Notes: a model not told the origin generated them from the sequence alone. A DNA stretch of 64,000 nt from Faecalicoccus pleomorphus DSM 20574 (GCF_000420345.1 NZ_ATUT01000002.1:62001-126000), one strand, 5' to 3'; shown: positions 49,879 through 59,021, counted from the first letter of the stretch. Translations and numbers: made by a program.

Positions 49879-51039
49879 CTTTGTCAGATTGCTTAAGAAA
49901 CGTTCGATTCGATCACAGGCTTCTTTGATATGATCGATACTATAGGCATAAGAGATACGAATAAAGCCTTCACCATGTTCGCCAAATGCATTTCCAGGTA
50001 CACAGGCGACTTTTTCTTCATCAAGCAGCTTTTCGCAGAATTCATCGCTGGTCAACCCGGTTTTTTGAATGTTCGGGAAAACGTAGAATGTGCCATGAGG
50101 CATATTGGTTTTTAATCCCATACGATTTAAGCGGTTGACCAAAAGATTTCTTCGATTCATATAGTCTTTTTTCATCGTTAAGACATCTTCCAAGCCATGT
50201 CGTAAAGCTTCGATGGCAGCATATTGTGCCTGTGTCGGTGCGGACATGATCACATATTGATGAATCTTGGTCATTGCACTGCTGATTTCGGCGTTGGATA
50301 GAACATAACCCAGTCGCCATCCTGTCATTGCGAATGCTTTTGAAAAACCGTTGATGACAAGAATCTGATCTTTTACTTCATCAAATTGAGCCAATGAAGC
50401 AAAATCCTGATCGAAGCTGAGTTCGGCATAAATTTCATCGCTGATAACATAGATGCCGCTTTCTTTTATAATCGGAACGATCTTTTCATAATCTTCTTTG
50501 GTCATGACACCGCCGGTTGGATTGCTGGGATAGTTGATGATCATGGCTTTTGTCTTATCCGTGATAGCGTGTTGTAAAACATCCGGCATCAATTTAAACT
50601 CATGTTCTTCCTTTAATTCAATGGGAACAGGAATTCCGCCGGCCAGTTCAATTGTAGGTGCATACGCTACATAATTCGGATCTAAAACGATGACTTCATC
50701 TCCGGGAGTGACCAAAGCACGCATGGCCAGATCGATGGCTTCGCTGCCACCAACGGTCACAAGTGTTTCCTTTTCAGGATCATAGTTTTGATGATAACGA
50801 ACTTTATGGAATTCACAGATCGCCTGGCGCAGCTCAAGAAGTCCGCGGTTGGCAGTATAATGTGTTTTTCCGGTGGACATGGAGTGTATGGCATTTTCAC
50901 AGATATGCCATGGCGTATCAAAATCCGGTTCGCCAACACCCAGGGAAATGACACCCTGCATGGTGTTAGCTAAATCAAAGAATTTACGGATTCCGCTGGG
51001 TTTTAATTTTTCGACAACGGGATTGATTGGCTTTCTCAT
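49876..51039 (-). CDS. Class I/II aminotransferase (PatA/AspC-like)
   Basis: A 387-residue PLP enzyme, fold type I. It has ISLGVGEPDFDTP, YTANRGLLELRQAI, VTVGGSEAIDLAMRAL, NYPSNPTGG, SDEIYAELSF, the PLP-lysine motif INGFSKAFAMTGWRLGY and the C-terminal substrate Arg in EGFIRISYA. It transfers amino groups between amino acids and 2-oxo acids, possibly aspartate or aromatic substrates. The start overlaps the upstream Lrp-type regulator gene by four bases, so the two form an operon and the regulator may respond to the amino acid handled. Confidence 0.92.
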   Translation of the reverse strand: MRKPINPVVEKLKPSGIRKFFDLANTMQGVISLGVGEPDFDTPWHICENAIHSMSTGKTHYTANRGLLELRQAICEFHKVRYHQNYDPEKETLVTVGGSEAIDLAMRALVTPGDEVIVLDPNYVAYAPTIELAGGIPVPIELKEEHEFKLMPDVLQHAITDKTKAMIINYPSNPTGGVMTKEDYEKIVPIIKESGIYVISDEIYAELSFDQDFASLAQFDEVKDQILVINGFSKAFAMTGWRLGYVLSNAEISSAMTKIHQYVIMSAPTQAQYAAIEALRHGLEDVLTMKKDYMNRRNLLVNRLNRMGLKTNMPHGTFYVFPNIQKTGLTSDEFCEKLLDEEKVACVPGNAFGEHGEGFIRISYAYSIDHIKEACDRIERFLSNLTK

Positions 51040-51530
51040 GGGGTAACCACCAGCCTAGGTTCGGATGTCTCCGGTTCATCCTGCATTAACAGACCGCTTT
51101 GTTTATATTGTTTTAGGACAAATAGTGTTTTGGTCGAAAGTACATTTTCCACACAGGCAATCTTATCAGAAACGAATCGGGCGACCTCAAACATGGTCTT
51201 TCCGCAGACTAAGCATAGAAAATCACAGTCACCACTTAATAAATACATGGTCTCGACTTCCGGGTATTTGGCAATCAACAACGCTGTTTTATCATAACCC
51301 TGATTGCGTTGTGGTGTACAGTTCACTTCGATGTAAGCCATGACCTTTTGATCACGCAATGCTTTATTATAGTTGATGACGGTATGATATCCGCAGATGA
51401 TCTTTTCGTTTTCCAGTTTTTGAATTTCCGCTTCCACAGTCTCCTTGTCTTCGTTTAAAATATCAGCAAGATCTTGACTGGTCAGTCGGGCATTGTTCTC
51501 TAACAAATCTAAAATAGCTGGCTGATTCAT
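51036..51530 (-). CDS. Lrp/AsnC-family transcriptional regulator
   Basis: A 164-residue regulator: an N-terminal HTH (LLENNARLTSQDLADILNEDKETVEAEIQKLENEKII, residues about 9-45) and an RAM/AsnC ligand domain (VMAYIEVNCTPQ, YLLSGDCDFLCLVCG). It probably senses an amino acid and controls itself and the downstream aminotransferase. The ATG at 51530 is 7 bases from AAGGAGG; a Met two codons earlier is too close. First gene of the minus-strand pair, divergent from gapA. Confidence 0.92.
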   Translation of the reverse strand: MNQPAILDLLENNARLTSQDLADILNEDKETVEAEIQKLENEKIICGYHTVINYNKALRDQKVMAYIEVNCTPQRNQGYDKTALLIAKYPEVETMYLLSGDCDFLCLVCGKTMFEVARFVSDKIACVENVLSTKTLFVLKQYKQSGLLMQDEPETSEPRLVVTP

Positions 51531-51667
51531 AAGCATTCCTCCTTAGTTATAAACCTTATTTTAACACAGAATGATAAGGTTGTCTTTCATGAATTGAAAG
51601 GGGTTGAAACAAAAAGAAAACGATATGAAAAATGTGGTAAAATGATGGGAATTGACAGGTGCATACA

Positions 51668-51696
51668 TTGACAAAAAGGGGTTTTGTTTCTATAAT
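51668..51696 (+). promoter_or_regulatory. gapA promoter
   Basis: Near-ideal TTGACA (51668-51673), 17 bases, TATAAT (51691-51696), fitting a very highly expressed gene. Confidence 0.9.
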
Positions 51697-51728
51697 GATG
51701 TTGTTAATTTAAAGGAGGATTTACTGAT

Positions 51729-52742
51729 ATGACAGTAAAAGTTGCAATCAACGGTTTTGGACGTATCGGACGTTTAGCATTCCGTCAGATGTTCGGTGCC
51801 GAAGGGTACGATGTTGTTGCTATCAACGACTTAACTAGCCCTAAAATGTTAGCTCATCTATTGAAATATGACTCTACTCAGGGTACGTATGAAAAAGCTG
51901 ACACTGTAAGTGCTGGTGAAAACTCTATCACTGTTGATGGAAAAGAAATCACAATTTATGCAGAAGCAGATGCTTCTAAATTGCCTTGGGGTGACCTGGG
52001 TGTAGATGTTGTTTTGGAATGTACAGGATTCTATACTTCTAAAGCAAAAGCAGAAGCTCATATCAAAGCAGGAGCTCGTAAAGTTGTTATCTCTGCTCCA
52101 GCTGGAAATGACCTTCCAACAATCGTTTACAACGTAAACCATGAAACTTTGAAACCAGAAGACACAGTTATTTCTGCTGCAAGCTGTACAACAAACTGCT
52201 TGGCACCAATGGCTGCTGCTTTGAACAACTTGGCACCAATCGAATCAGGAATCATGACTACAGTTCATGCTTACACTGGTGACCAGATGACTTTGGATGG
52301 TCCTCAGCGTAAAGGTGACTTACGTCGTAGCCGTGCTGCTGCCGTAAACATCGTTCCTAACTCTACAGGTGCTGCCAAAGCTATCGGTTTGGTAATCCCT
52401 GAATTGAACGGAAAACTAATCGGTTCTGCTCAGCGTGTTCCTACTCCTACAGGATCTACTACAATCTTAGTAGCTGTTGTTAAAGGAAAAGTTACAGTTG
52501 ACGAAATCAATGCTGCTATGAAAGCCGCTTCTACTGAATCTTTCGGATATACTGAAGAACAATTAGTATCTAGCGACATCATCGGTATGCGTTACGGATC
52601 ATTGTTTGATGCTACTCAGACTATGGCTCATGAAATGGAAAACGGAGATACTCAGGTACAGGTTGTGTCTTGGTATGACAACGAAAACTCTTACACAAGC
52701 CAGATGGTTCGTACAATCAAATACTTCTCTGAATTAGGATAA
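51729..52742 (+). CDS. gapA: Glyceraldehyde-3-phosphate dehydrogenase, type I
   Basis: A 337-residue GAPDH: NAD-binding [13 protein letters not shown] at the N-terminus, catalytic Cys in [13 protein letters not shown] (about 155), catalytic His region [10 protein letters not shown] and substrate Arg in PTPTGS onwards. It oxidises glyceraldehyde-3-phosphate to 1,3-bisphosphoglycerate in glycolysis. AAAGGAGG precedes the ATG. The codons are visibly restricted (many GCT, GTT, ACT, AAA) compared with neighbours, as in highly expressed genes. Monocistronic. Confidence 0.97.
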   Translation: MTVKVAINGFGRIGRLAFRQMFGAEGYDVVAINDLTSPKMLAHLLKYDSTQGTYEKADTVSAGENSITVDGKEITIYAEADASKLPWGDLGVDVVLECTGFYTSKAKAEAHIKAGARKVVISAPAGNDLPTIVYNVNHETLKPEDTVISAASCTTNCLAPMAAALNNLAPIESGIMTTVHAYTGDQMTLDGPQRKGDLRRSRAAAVNIVPNSTGAAKAIGLVIPELNGKLIGSAQRVPTPTGSTTILVAVVKGKVTVDEINAAMKAASTESFGYTEEQLVSSDIIGMRYGSLFDATQTMAHEMENGDTQVQVVSWYDNENSYTSQMVRTIKYFSELG

Positions 52743-52758
52743 GATTTGAATTTGTCGT

Positions 52759-52787
52759 AAAGAGATTCCTTCGGGAATCTCTTTTTT
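52759..52787 (+). terminator. gapA terminator
   Basis: AAAGAGATTCC-TTCG-GGAATCTCTTT with an extra-stable TTCG tetraloop and a T run. Confidence 0.92.
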
Positions 52788-52798
52788 TATGAAACAAT

Positions 52799-52845
52799 AA
52801 AAAGCAGGGTAATGACATAAGTTAAATATGTATTTCCTGCTTTTT
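52799..52845 (-). terminator. Probable terminator for the minus-strand Rpn pseudogene
   Basis: AAAAAGCAGG/CCTGCTTTTT (10 bp) with a long loop of 27 bases. The T tract reads TTTTTATTG on the minus strand. Confidence 0.5.
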
Positions 52846-52893
52846 GATCATCTTCCAGATTGTTTGTAAGAGTTCCTGGATTTCCTTTACGGG

Positions 52894-53456
52894 TTATTGT
52901 TTTTCTTCGTCTTCAAAGTATTTCAGAAAGAAACTCCACTTTTCAAGTAAGCTCATGTCCCTGGCATCCATCACAGGAACTTTGGGGAGTTGAACAAAGA
53001 TCAGCTGCATTAACTGTCCGGCATATTTTAAAGCCTGTCCTTTCCAGTTTCTTTGTTCAAACTGTTCCACCAGATCTTCATATTCTATAGAAATGATAAA
53101 ATCCGTGATCACGATTTGATAAACTGGATGAAAATTCGAATAGGGTTCTCCTTCCTTGAGTACTTGCCTGGATGCTAAGCGAATCTCATAATAGAACATG
53201 CGATAAAAGAATTCTTTTGGAGCGTAAACCGCCTGCATTTCGATATTGGCCAGACGGCCGTCATCAAAAGATACGAGAAGATCCATGCGAGGATGCTTCT
53301 GGTTGGCCATTTCTGAAGTCAGTTCACTGTTCATGACTCTGACAGAAGTTACCGGCTGTTTAAGAATCGAACTGAGCAGGGAACAAAGTGCGATCTAACA
53401 TAGCCAAAGACGGACTTAAAAGCCATGTCGTGTTTTAGGTTCAATTTCGATGGCAT
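52894..53456 (-). pseudogene. Frameshifted Rpn-family (PD-(D/E)XK) nuclease/transposase-like gene
   Basis: Behind AAAAAGGAGG, an ATG at 53456 opens MPSKLNLKHDMAFKSVFGY, the typical Rpn start, but the frame stops after about 35 codons. The continuation (ALCSLLSSILKQPVTSV, then MDLLVSFDDGRLANIEMQ with the nuclease-like IEMQ) is in another frame joined near 53390-53400. It ends after about 190 residues in total, short of the usual 250-300. The family is a recombination-promoting nuclease related to transposases. It looks inactive. The 52894-53334 part is still open and starts with ATG, so a fragment could be made. Confidence 0.75.
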
Positions 53457-53695
53457 AAAAACCTCCTTTCTATCGGCTATCAAAACAAAGCAGTAAAAGA
53501 AGGCAGGTATATAAAGATTTCACATACTAGTCATAATAGCCTCACTATTAGATACGAAAAAAATCAGGAAAACTATTAAAAAGATTTCAATTTTTTATAA
53601 AAATTTTTAATGATGAGTTTATCTAGATATCTTTTAAGCTTTTTTAAGTTTTCCATCATTTTATAAAGTCAGGTTGAAGTTTTATAGTGCCTTTC
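53457..53695. other. A+T-rich intergenic region
   Basis: About 240 very A+T-rich bases between the Rpn pseudogene and the small acidic-protein gene. Apart from the Rpn ribosome site at its left edge I see no gene, repeat or strong hairpin. Confidence 0.4.
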
Positions 53696-53724
53696 TTGAA
53701 ATATCATGGGAAGTAAGGTATCCT
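53696..53724 (+). promoter_or_regulatory. Promoter of the 52-residue protein gene
   Basis: TTGAAA (53696-53701), a 17-base spacer, TATCCT (53719-53724). Confidence 0.6.
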
Positions 53725-53749
53725 AGATATACATTAGAAGGTGAAAGTT

Positions 53750-53908
53750 ATGCCATTAAAAGAACGGTTGACAAATGATGATCGAGATGAATTAAGCGAA
53801 GGTGTAGATGATCTGGATGCAGCATATATCCAGATGTTGAAAGATCAGGGAATTGATGCAGATCTGGTCAAACAGTTTCGTGATTTGAGTCTTGAGACTA
53901 AAGATTAA
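53750..53908 (+). CDS. Small acidic protein, 52 residues
   Basis: A short gene: MPLKERLTNDDRDELSEG, then VDDLDAAYIQMLKDQG and DADLVKQFRDLSLETKD. It is rich in Asp and Glu, predicted helical and soluble. AGAAGGTGA precedes the ATG, a good promoter lies upstream and a perfect terminator begins 3 bases after the stop, so it appears to be a real independent unit. I do not recognise a family. It is next to cysS but separated from it by the terminator. Confidence 0.7.
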   Translation: MPLKERLTNDDRDELSEGVDDLDAAYIQMLKDQGIDADLVKQFRDLSLETKD

Positions 53909-53911
53909 CAC

Positions 53912-53937
53912 AACATAGACCCTGTCTATGTTTTTTT
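53912..53937 (+). terminator. Terminator after the 52-residue protein gene
   Basis: Perfect 9-bp stem AACATAGAC/GTCTATGTT with a 3-nt loop and seven T. Confidence 0.88.
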
Positions 53938-53954
53938 AGAAAGGAATGATGGAA

Positions 53955-55286
53955 ATGAATTTATATAACAGCTATACCCAGAAAATTGAAGAGTTAAAGC
54001 CAATCGAGCCTGGAAAGGTTTCCATGTATGTCTGTGGACCGACTGTATATAATGAGCCACATGTGGGGAATGCCCGGCCTATTGTCGTATTTGATACGTT
54101 GAAAAAAGCACTGGAATTACAGGGCTTGGATGTTATGTATGTGAGCAACTATACAGATGTTGATGACAAGATCATCAAAACTGCTTTAGAACAAAATGTG
54201 AGTGAAAAAGAAATTACAGATAAATATATTGAAGCGTATAATCGTGTACGTAAAAATCTGCATGCGGACTTGCCGGATGTAGCACCGCGTGTTACGGAAA
54301 CGATGGATCAAATCATTGCGTTCATTCAAAAGCTGATTGAGAATGGTGCGGCTTATCAAGTTGATGGCGATGTGTATTTCCGTGTATGTAGTGATAAAAC
54401 CTATGGGGAATTATCGCATCAAAAAATGGAAGATCTGATGGTCGGTGCTCGTATCGATGAGAATGAGAAAAAAGAAAATCCTTTGGATTTTACATTATGG
54501 AAAGAAACAGAGCAGGGAATTCGATGGGATTCTCCATGGTCAAAGGGACGTCCGGGATGGCATACAGAGTGTGTCGTCATGATTCATAACGTATTTAAAA
54601 AAGCGTTGATCGATATCCATGGCGGTGGTCTGGATCTTAAATTCCCGCATCACGAAAATGAAATGGCACAATGCCAGATGTGCTCTCATACGCATTTAGC
54701 AAATATGTGGGTACATAATGGTATGATAAATATTCAAAATGAGAAGATGTCAAAATCACTGGGGAATGTCTGGTGGGCTAAAGACCTGATTGAAGCGCAT
54801 GGGGGCAATACCATTCGCTGGATGATGATCTCGGTTCACTATCGTTCACCATTAAATCTAAATGAAGAAGCGATCTCTTCTTCTCAAAAAGAATTGAATA
54901 AGATTTATACAGCATATAAACAAGCTTGTGTGCAGTTGCAGCTGCAGAATGTAGAAACCGATGCGGTGGATGAAGAAAGTTTAAAGGTTTTTGTAGATGC
55001 TTTAAATGATGATTTAAATACGCCGAATGCGATTTCTGTCGTTCATGAAGTGATCAAAAAGATCAACCAGGCATTGCGTGCCCGTCCTTTTGATGGACAA
55101 AAAGTCGCAGCCTTAAAAAATGCACTGGAAAAGATGTTGTGGGTATTAGGAATTGAATTAGATTCTATCGTACTGGATGACCAGGATAAAGAAATGTATG
55201 CCGCATGGCGAAATGCGGTTAAAGCAAAAGACTTTGAAACCGCCGATGTATATCGTGCTAAATTACAGGAAAAAGGAATCTTGTAA
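53955..55286 (+). CDS. cysS: Cysteinyl-tRNA synthetase
   Basis: A class I synthetase of about 443 residues: CGPTVYNEPHVGNAR (the HIGH-type motif with a zinc Cys), GWHTECVVM with another zinc Cys, HGGGLDLKFPHHENE and EKMSKSLGN (KMSKS). It charges tRNA-Cys. The start is placed at 53955 because AAGGA (53941-53945) is then 9 bases away; ATGs at 53946 and 53949 are closer than usual. It is followed by mrnC and rlmB with overlapping codons, the Bacillus-type order. Confidence 0.96.
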   Translation: MNLYNSYTQKIEELKPIEPGKVSMYVCGPTVYNEPHVGNARPIVVFDTLKKALELQGLDVMYVSNYTDVDDKIIKTALEQNVSEKEITDKYIEAYNRVRKNLHADLPDVAPRVTETMDQIIAFIQKLIENGAAYQVDGDVYFRVCSDKTYGELSHQKMEDLMVGARIDENEKKENPLDFTLWKETEQGIRWDSPWSKGRPGWHTECVVMIHNVFKKALIDIHGGGLDLKFPHHENEMAQCQMCSHTHLANMWVHNGMINIQNEKMSKSLGNVWWAKDLIEAHGGNTIRWMMISVHYRSPLNLNEEAISSSQKELNKIYTAYKQACVQLQLQNVETDAVDEESLKVFVDALNDDLNTPNAISVVHEVIKKINQALRARPFDGQKVAALKNALEKMLWVLGIELDSIVLDDQDKEMYAAWRNAVKAKDFETADVYRAKLQEKGIL

Positions 55287-55672
55287 TGGAGATCGTAACG
55301 CATAATGCGACTAGCCTTGCCTGGATGGGAGATGCTTTGATGACATTAAGAGTTCGTAAGCATCTTTTGGATAAAGGCTATCAAAAGGCGGACGTTTTAC
55401 AAAAAAAGAGTGCTCGTCTGTGTAGCGCTAAAGGACAGGCTGTTATTTTGGATAGGCTGATGCAGGAGGATTTCTTTACCGAAGAGGAAAAACAGATCCT
55501 TCATCGAGGAAGAAATGCGACCATTCATTCAAAGGCTAAGAATGCGGATGGACAGACATATCTAAAAGCAACGGCACTAGAAGCTTTATTGGGCTATCTA
55601 TATTTATATGATCATCATCAGCGCTTGGCGCAGTGCTTGGATCAAATTGTTGAAAAAGGAGATTCTCTATGA
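55286..55672 (+). CDS. mrnC: Mini-ribonuclease III
   Basis: A 128-residue RNase III-like nuclease domain without a dsRNA-binding domain: LAWMGDALMTLRVRKHLL with the catalytic Asp (about residue 16), RGRNATIHSKAK and ATALEALLGYLYL with the catalytic Glu. In Bacillus it trims the ends of 23S rRNA. It overlaps cysS by one base (TAATG) and rlmB by four (ATGA). Confidence 0.93.
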   Translation: MEIVTHNATSLAWMGDALMTLRVRKHLLDKGYQKADVLQKKSARLCSAKGQAVILDRLMQEDFFTEEEKQILHRGRNATIHSKAKNADGQTYLKATALEALLGYLYLYDHHQRLAQCLDQIVEKGDSL

Positions 55673-56382
55673 TCGTTTATGGAAAAAATGTGTTTACACA
55701 GCTGGAAGAAAATCCGGATTCAATCTTAAAAATATATGTGCAAAGAGGGCTTCGTGACAAACGTTTTTTACAGCGTGTAGAACAGTTAAATAAAAAAATA
55801 ACAGTCGTATCTCGTGATCAGCTGAATGCCTTGACGAAAGGTGCCAATCATAATGGAATCGTAGTGGAAGTTAAGGAAATACCGACATACGATCTTAAAC
55901 AAATCTTAAATAAGGCGAAACAACCTGGTTTGATCGTGGCCTTGGATGGAATACAGGATCCCCACAATTTAGGAGCTATTTTACGCAGTTGTGATTGTAC
56001 CGGTGTTGATGGGGTGATTCTTTGTAAGCACAACAGTGTGGGCTTAACACCATCGGCTATTAAAGCCAGTACAGGAGCAGCTTATACGATTCCGGTCTGC
56101 ACGGTGACCAATTTAAAAAATGCTCTGCAGGAATGTAAAGAAAACGGATATTGGGTCGTAGGCAGTGATATGGATCAAGCTCGTGATTATCGACAGGGTA
56201 TCTATGATGTACCTCTGGTTCTGGTCATTGGTTCGGAAGGCAAAGGTATTTCCAATCTGGTTAAGAAACAATGTGACTATATGGTTAAATTACCCATGGA
56301 AGGAAAAATCTCTTCTTTAAATGCCAGTGTGGCTTGTGCTGTACTCTTGTACCAAATTCATAGTGCCAGACATCCTCTGTAA
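55669..56382 (+). CDS. rlmB: 23S rRNA (guanosine-2'-O)-methyltransferase RlmB / TrmH family
   Basis: A 237-residue SPOUT methyltransferase. An N-terminal substrate-binding domain (YGKNVFTQLEENPD) is followed by the three knot motifs NLGAILRSCDCTG, LVIGSEGKGIS and LPMEGKISSLNASVA. It methylates a 23S rRNA guanosine ribose. It overlaps mrnC by four bases. The order cysS-mrnC-rlmB matches Bacillus, where yacP and sigH come next. Confidence 0.94.
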   Translation: MIVYGKNVFTQLEENPDSILKIYVQRGLRDKRFLQRVEQLNKKITVVSRDQLNALTKGANHNGIVVEVKEIPTYDLKQILNKAKQPGLIVALDGIQDPHNLGAILRSCDCTGVDGVILCKHNSVGLTPSAIKASTGAAYTIPVCTVTNLKNALQECKENGYWVVGSDMDQARDYRQGIYDVPLVLVIGSEGKGISNLVKKQCDYMVKLPMEGKISSLNASVACAVLLYQIHSARHPL

Positions 56383-56408
56383 TTTCTTTTTGCTCTGGAA
56401 AGGGCAAA

Positions 56409-57008
56409 ATGAGAAGAAAAAATGTCAATTTCTGGATTTATTTGTTTTTCATAAAAGATGAAGAAGCATTTAGTTATCTTCGTAAACATTATCGAGCAAT
56501 GGTCAACACGATCATTTGTCATGCGAATGTCAGTCGCGATGGGCATCAGCTCAATCGATGGGATATGTTAGCTATTGCCGATACCATCCTATTAAAATGT
56601 CTATACTGGTTTCAAATACGAAGACAGCGTAGTTTTACATCATTTTACAAGCAAGTCTTGTTGAATGAGTTTAAAGATACTTATCGCATAAACTCTCGAA
56701 ACAGGATGCCGGAATATTATCAACACGTTTATTTGGATTCCAAGGTCAATGAAGAAACAAGGGATTATTATGTGGAACAGACCTATGTTTCTCAAAATCC
56801 TACGCATGAAGTGGTCATAGGATCCATTATGGCAAAAAATTATCTGGATCAAGTTTTAGCGCAATTGAATCCTATGCAAAAAAAGATCCTTTCCTTACGA
56901 ATTAAAGGGTATCGAAGAATTGATATTTGTCGTCAATTAAAAATTTCACCACAACGACATGATTATGCGGTACGTAAGATAAAAAAATGTTTACAGGAAA
57001 TACTCTAA
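56409..57008 (+). CDS. Sigma-70-like factor, probably sigma-H-type
   Basis: A 199-residue protein. The first 110 residues fit sigma region 2 loosely (FSYLRKHYRAMVNTIICHAN). The C-terminal part (PMQKKILSLRIKGYRRIDICRQLKISPQRHDYAVRKIKKCL) is a region-4-type helix-turn-helix. It starts 26 bases after rlmB, the place where sigH lies in Bacillota (yacP is absent here). Sigma-H controls stationary-phase, competence or early sporulation genes. Identity is supported mainly by position and fold; the sequence is divergent and short. AAAGGG precedes the ATG. Confidence 0.65.
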   Translation: MRRKNVNFWIYLFFIKDEEAFSYLRKHYRAMVNTIICHANVSRDGHQLNRWDMLAIADTILLKCLYWFQIRRQRSFTSFYKQVLLNEFKDTYRINSRNRMPEYYQHVYLDSKVNEETRDYYVEQTYVSQNPTHEVVIGSIMAKNYLDQVLAQLNPMQKKILSLRIKGYRRIDICRQLKISPQRHDYAVRKIKKCLQEIL

Positions 57009-57037
57009 GAATTCCATGACAGGAATTCTTTTTTTAT
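57008..57037 (+). terminator. Terminator of the cysS-sigma operon
   Basis: Perfect 9-bp stem AAGAATTCC/GGAATTCTT, 6-nt loop, then a run of T, right at the stop codon. Confidence 0.88.
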
Positions 57038-57146
57038 TTGAAAATGTTTTCTGAAAAATTTTTACAATTTTGACTAGATAATAAAATGAATATGAACTAT
57101 AATTTAACTATGAATTGAAAATAAGTTTATTTTTTTTACACATTAT

Positions 57147-57317
57147 TTGACTTGTTTTTAATTTAAGTCTTTTATGGATCTGAGAGCTGAAACAGAACAG
57201 TGATAAAGTGCAACCTCATTTCTTTTGGATCGGCTTGCGGAACCATACAAATGGATACAGCATGGATTTGTACCATGAATCTGGTTTTTGACATGCTCAT
57301 CATTCAAGGAGGAAGTT
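57147..57317 (+). promoter_or_regulatory. Promoter and structured leader of the opp operon
   Basis: TTGACT (57147-57152), a 17-base spacer, and TTTTAT (57170-57175, weak). A symmetric GACTT...AAGTC pair spans the spacer. The leader of about 135 nt has a 7-bp stem TACAAAT/ATTTGTA around 57246-57272 and no terminator. It does not match T-box, SAM or TPP consensus blocks. Confidence 0.45.
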
Positions 57318-59021
57318 ATGAAAAAAAGAAGAATGATCGCTGGTTTAGCATCTTGTGCTATGGCAACGACATTGGTTGCCTGCTCTTCCGGTTCTTCGGA
57401 TAAGAACAATACGTTAACGGTAGGTGTGAATCAGGAATTAAACGGTGTCTTCAGTCCGGCCTACTATAGTAGCAGTTATGATAATTATGCTATTGATTTG
57501 GTATATGAAGGATTATTAGGCTACAATGCAGAGAACGAACTTGTCCCTGAATTGGCACAAGAGATGCCGGAAATTAGTGAGGATGGATTGACATTCACAT
57601 TTAAAATTCGCGAAGGTGCTAAATTCTCCGATGGTACACCGGTGACCAGTAAAGATGTTAAGTATAGCTTTACTCTCTTAGCGGATCCTAGTTATACGGG
57701 CCGTTTTGCCATCAATGCCGAAAACATCGTCGGGTATGAAGAATACAACAAGGGAGATGCCACAGAATTGACGGGTATTGAAACGCCGGATGATGAAACC
57801 GTTATTATTCATGCCAAAGAACCTCGCATTGATAATTTAGTGACATTTGGAGATAGCGTACGAATCATGAGTGCTGCCCAGTTTGATTATAAAAAAGGGG
57901 ATACCAGCGAGATTGAATCCAATACGAGTGATATGTTAGGCAGTGGACCTTATAAATTAAATTCCTATGATAAAGCCTCTGGTGCTTCTTTTGTACGTAA
58001 TGAGAACTATGAAGCGAAAGACGGTGAATATACGGTTGAAAAGATCATTATCAAGACAACCGATGTTCAGACAGAAGTGGATGAATTAAAATCTGGAAAT
58101 GTCGATTTATTACCACAAACTATTGAACAACAAAAAATCGGTACAGTTTCCAAAGATGATAAATTGACTTATAACACGTATTTCCGCGCCGGTGAAGGTT
58201 ATATCGGTTTCAATGCCGGTGAAGGGCATACAACAGCCGATAACGCGGTTCGTCAGGCTTTATCCTATGCCACAGATCGTCAGGCTTTTGTGGACAGCTA
58301 CTTTAAATTTGAAGATGCTTCGGATGAAGTCACAGAAAATACAGAATTGGGTTATGTCCCAGATGTGTATTGGAATCCAGTATCTGAAAACTTGGGTGAA
58401 TATGTACGTGGTGAAAAAACGATTGATGGCTTGACGGTTTATAATTTTGATCTGGAAAAGGCAAAATCGGTTCTAGAAGAAGCAGGTTGGAAAGTCGGAG
58501 ATGACGGATATCGTTATAAAGATGGAACAAAATTAGAAGTGAAATGGATGTTATCCAAAGATAATTCGGTTTTAGATACATTGATTCCAATGGTTCAGAA
58601 GTCCTGGAAAGAAATTGGTGTGGATCTGAAACAGACCACGGTTGATTTCAATACGTTGTTGGATACCGTCAGCAATCCAGAGAAATCTTCGGAATGGGAT
58701 ATCTTCTTCTTGGCAACCGGATATACAGGACTTGCAGATAGTGATGCCAATAACTACTATGGAAACACCCCTGATAACTATTCACATATTCAAGATGCAC
58801 AGTTAGAGGACTACTTGAAAAAAGGTTTATATACCAATGATGTGGAAGTTTCTAAAGAAAACTATTTAGCAGCTATGCAGCGTGCTTCACAATTGGATGC
58901 ATACTTGCCGATCTATGGAAATCAATATTTTGATCTCTATAATAAACGTGTTAAGAATCTGAATACGTCTTCGGTACATAGCTGGGCACAGGCAATGGAT
59001 CAAGTGACTCTTGAAAACTAA
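57318..59021 (+). CDS. oppA: Oligopeptide ABC transporter, substrate-binding lipoprotein
   Basis: A 567-residue family 5 solute-binding protein. The lipoprotein signal ends at LVAC (Cys at about residue 22) followed by SSGSSDK. The mature part has YEGLLGYNAENELVPELAQ, FKIREGAKFSDGTPVTSKDVKYSF and DLEKAKSVLEEAGWK, typical of OppA/DppA. It captures peptides outside the cell for the OppBC channel. AAGGAGG precedes the ATG at 57318. A strong hairpin separates it from oppB, which would give more OppA than permease. Confidence 0.93.
   Translation: MKKRRMIAGLASCAMATTLVACSSGSSDKNNTLTVGVNQELNGVFSPAYYSSSYDNYAIDLVYEGLLGYNAENELVPELAQEMPEISEDGLTFTFKIREGAKFSDGTPVTSKDVKYSFTLLADPSYTGRFAINAENIVGYEEYNKGDATELTGIETPDDETVIIHAKEPRIDNLVTFGDSVRIMSAAQFDYKKGDTSEIESNTSDMLGSGPYKLNSYDKASGASFVRNENYEAKDGEYTVEKIIIKTTDVQTEVDELKSGNVDLLPQTIEQQKIGTVSKDDKLTYNTYFRAGEGYIGFNAGEGHTTADNAVRQALSYATDRQAFVDSYFKFEDASDEVTENTELGYVPDVYWNPVSENLGEYVRGEKTIDGLTVYNFDLEKAKSVLEEAGWKVGDDGYRYKDGTKLEVKWMLSKDNSVLDTLIPMVQKSWKEIGVDLKQTTVDFNTLLDTVSNPEKSSEWDIFFLATGYTGLADSDANNYYGNTPDNYSHIQDAQLEDYLKKGLYTNDVEVSKENYLAAMQRASQLDAYLPIYGNQYFDLYNKRVKNLNTSSVHSWAQAMDQVTLEN

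Noticed and set aside
57176-57317. T-box, SAM or TPP riboswitch before oppA, prompted by CTGAGAGCTG
   Set aside because: No T-box GGTGG/ACCGCG block, no SAM-I core, no complete TPP core, and no terminator in the leader.
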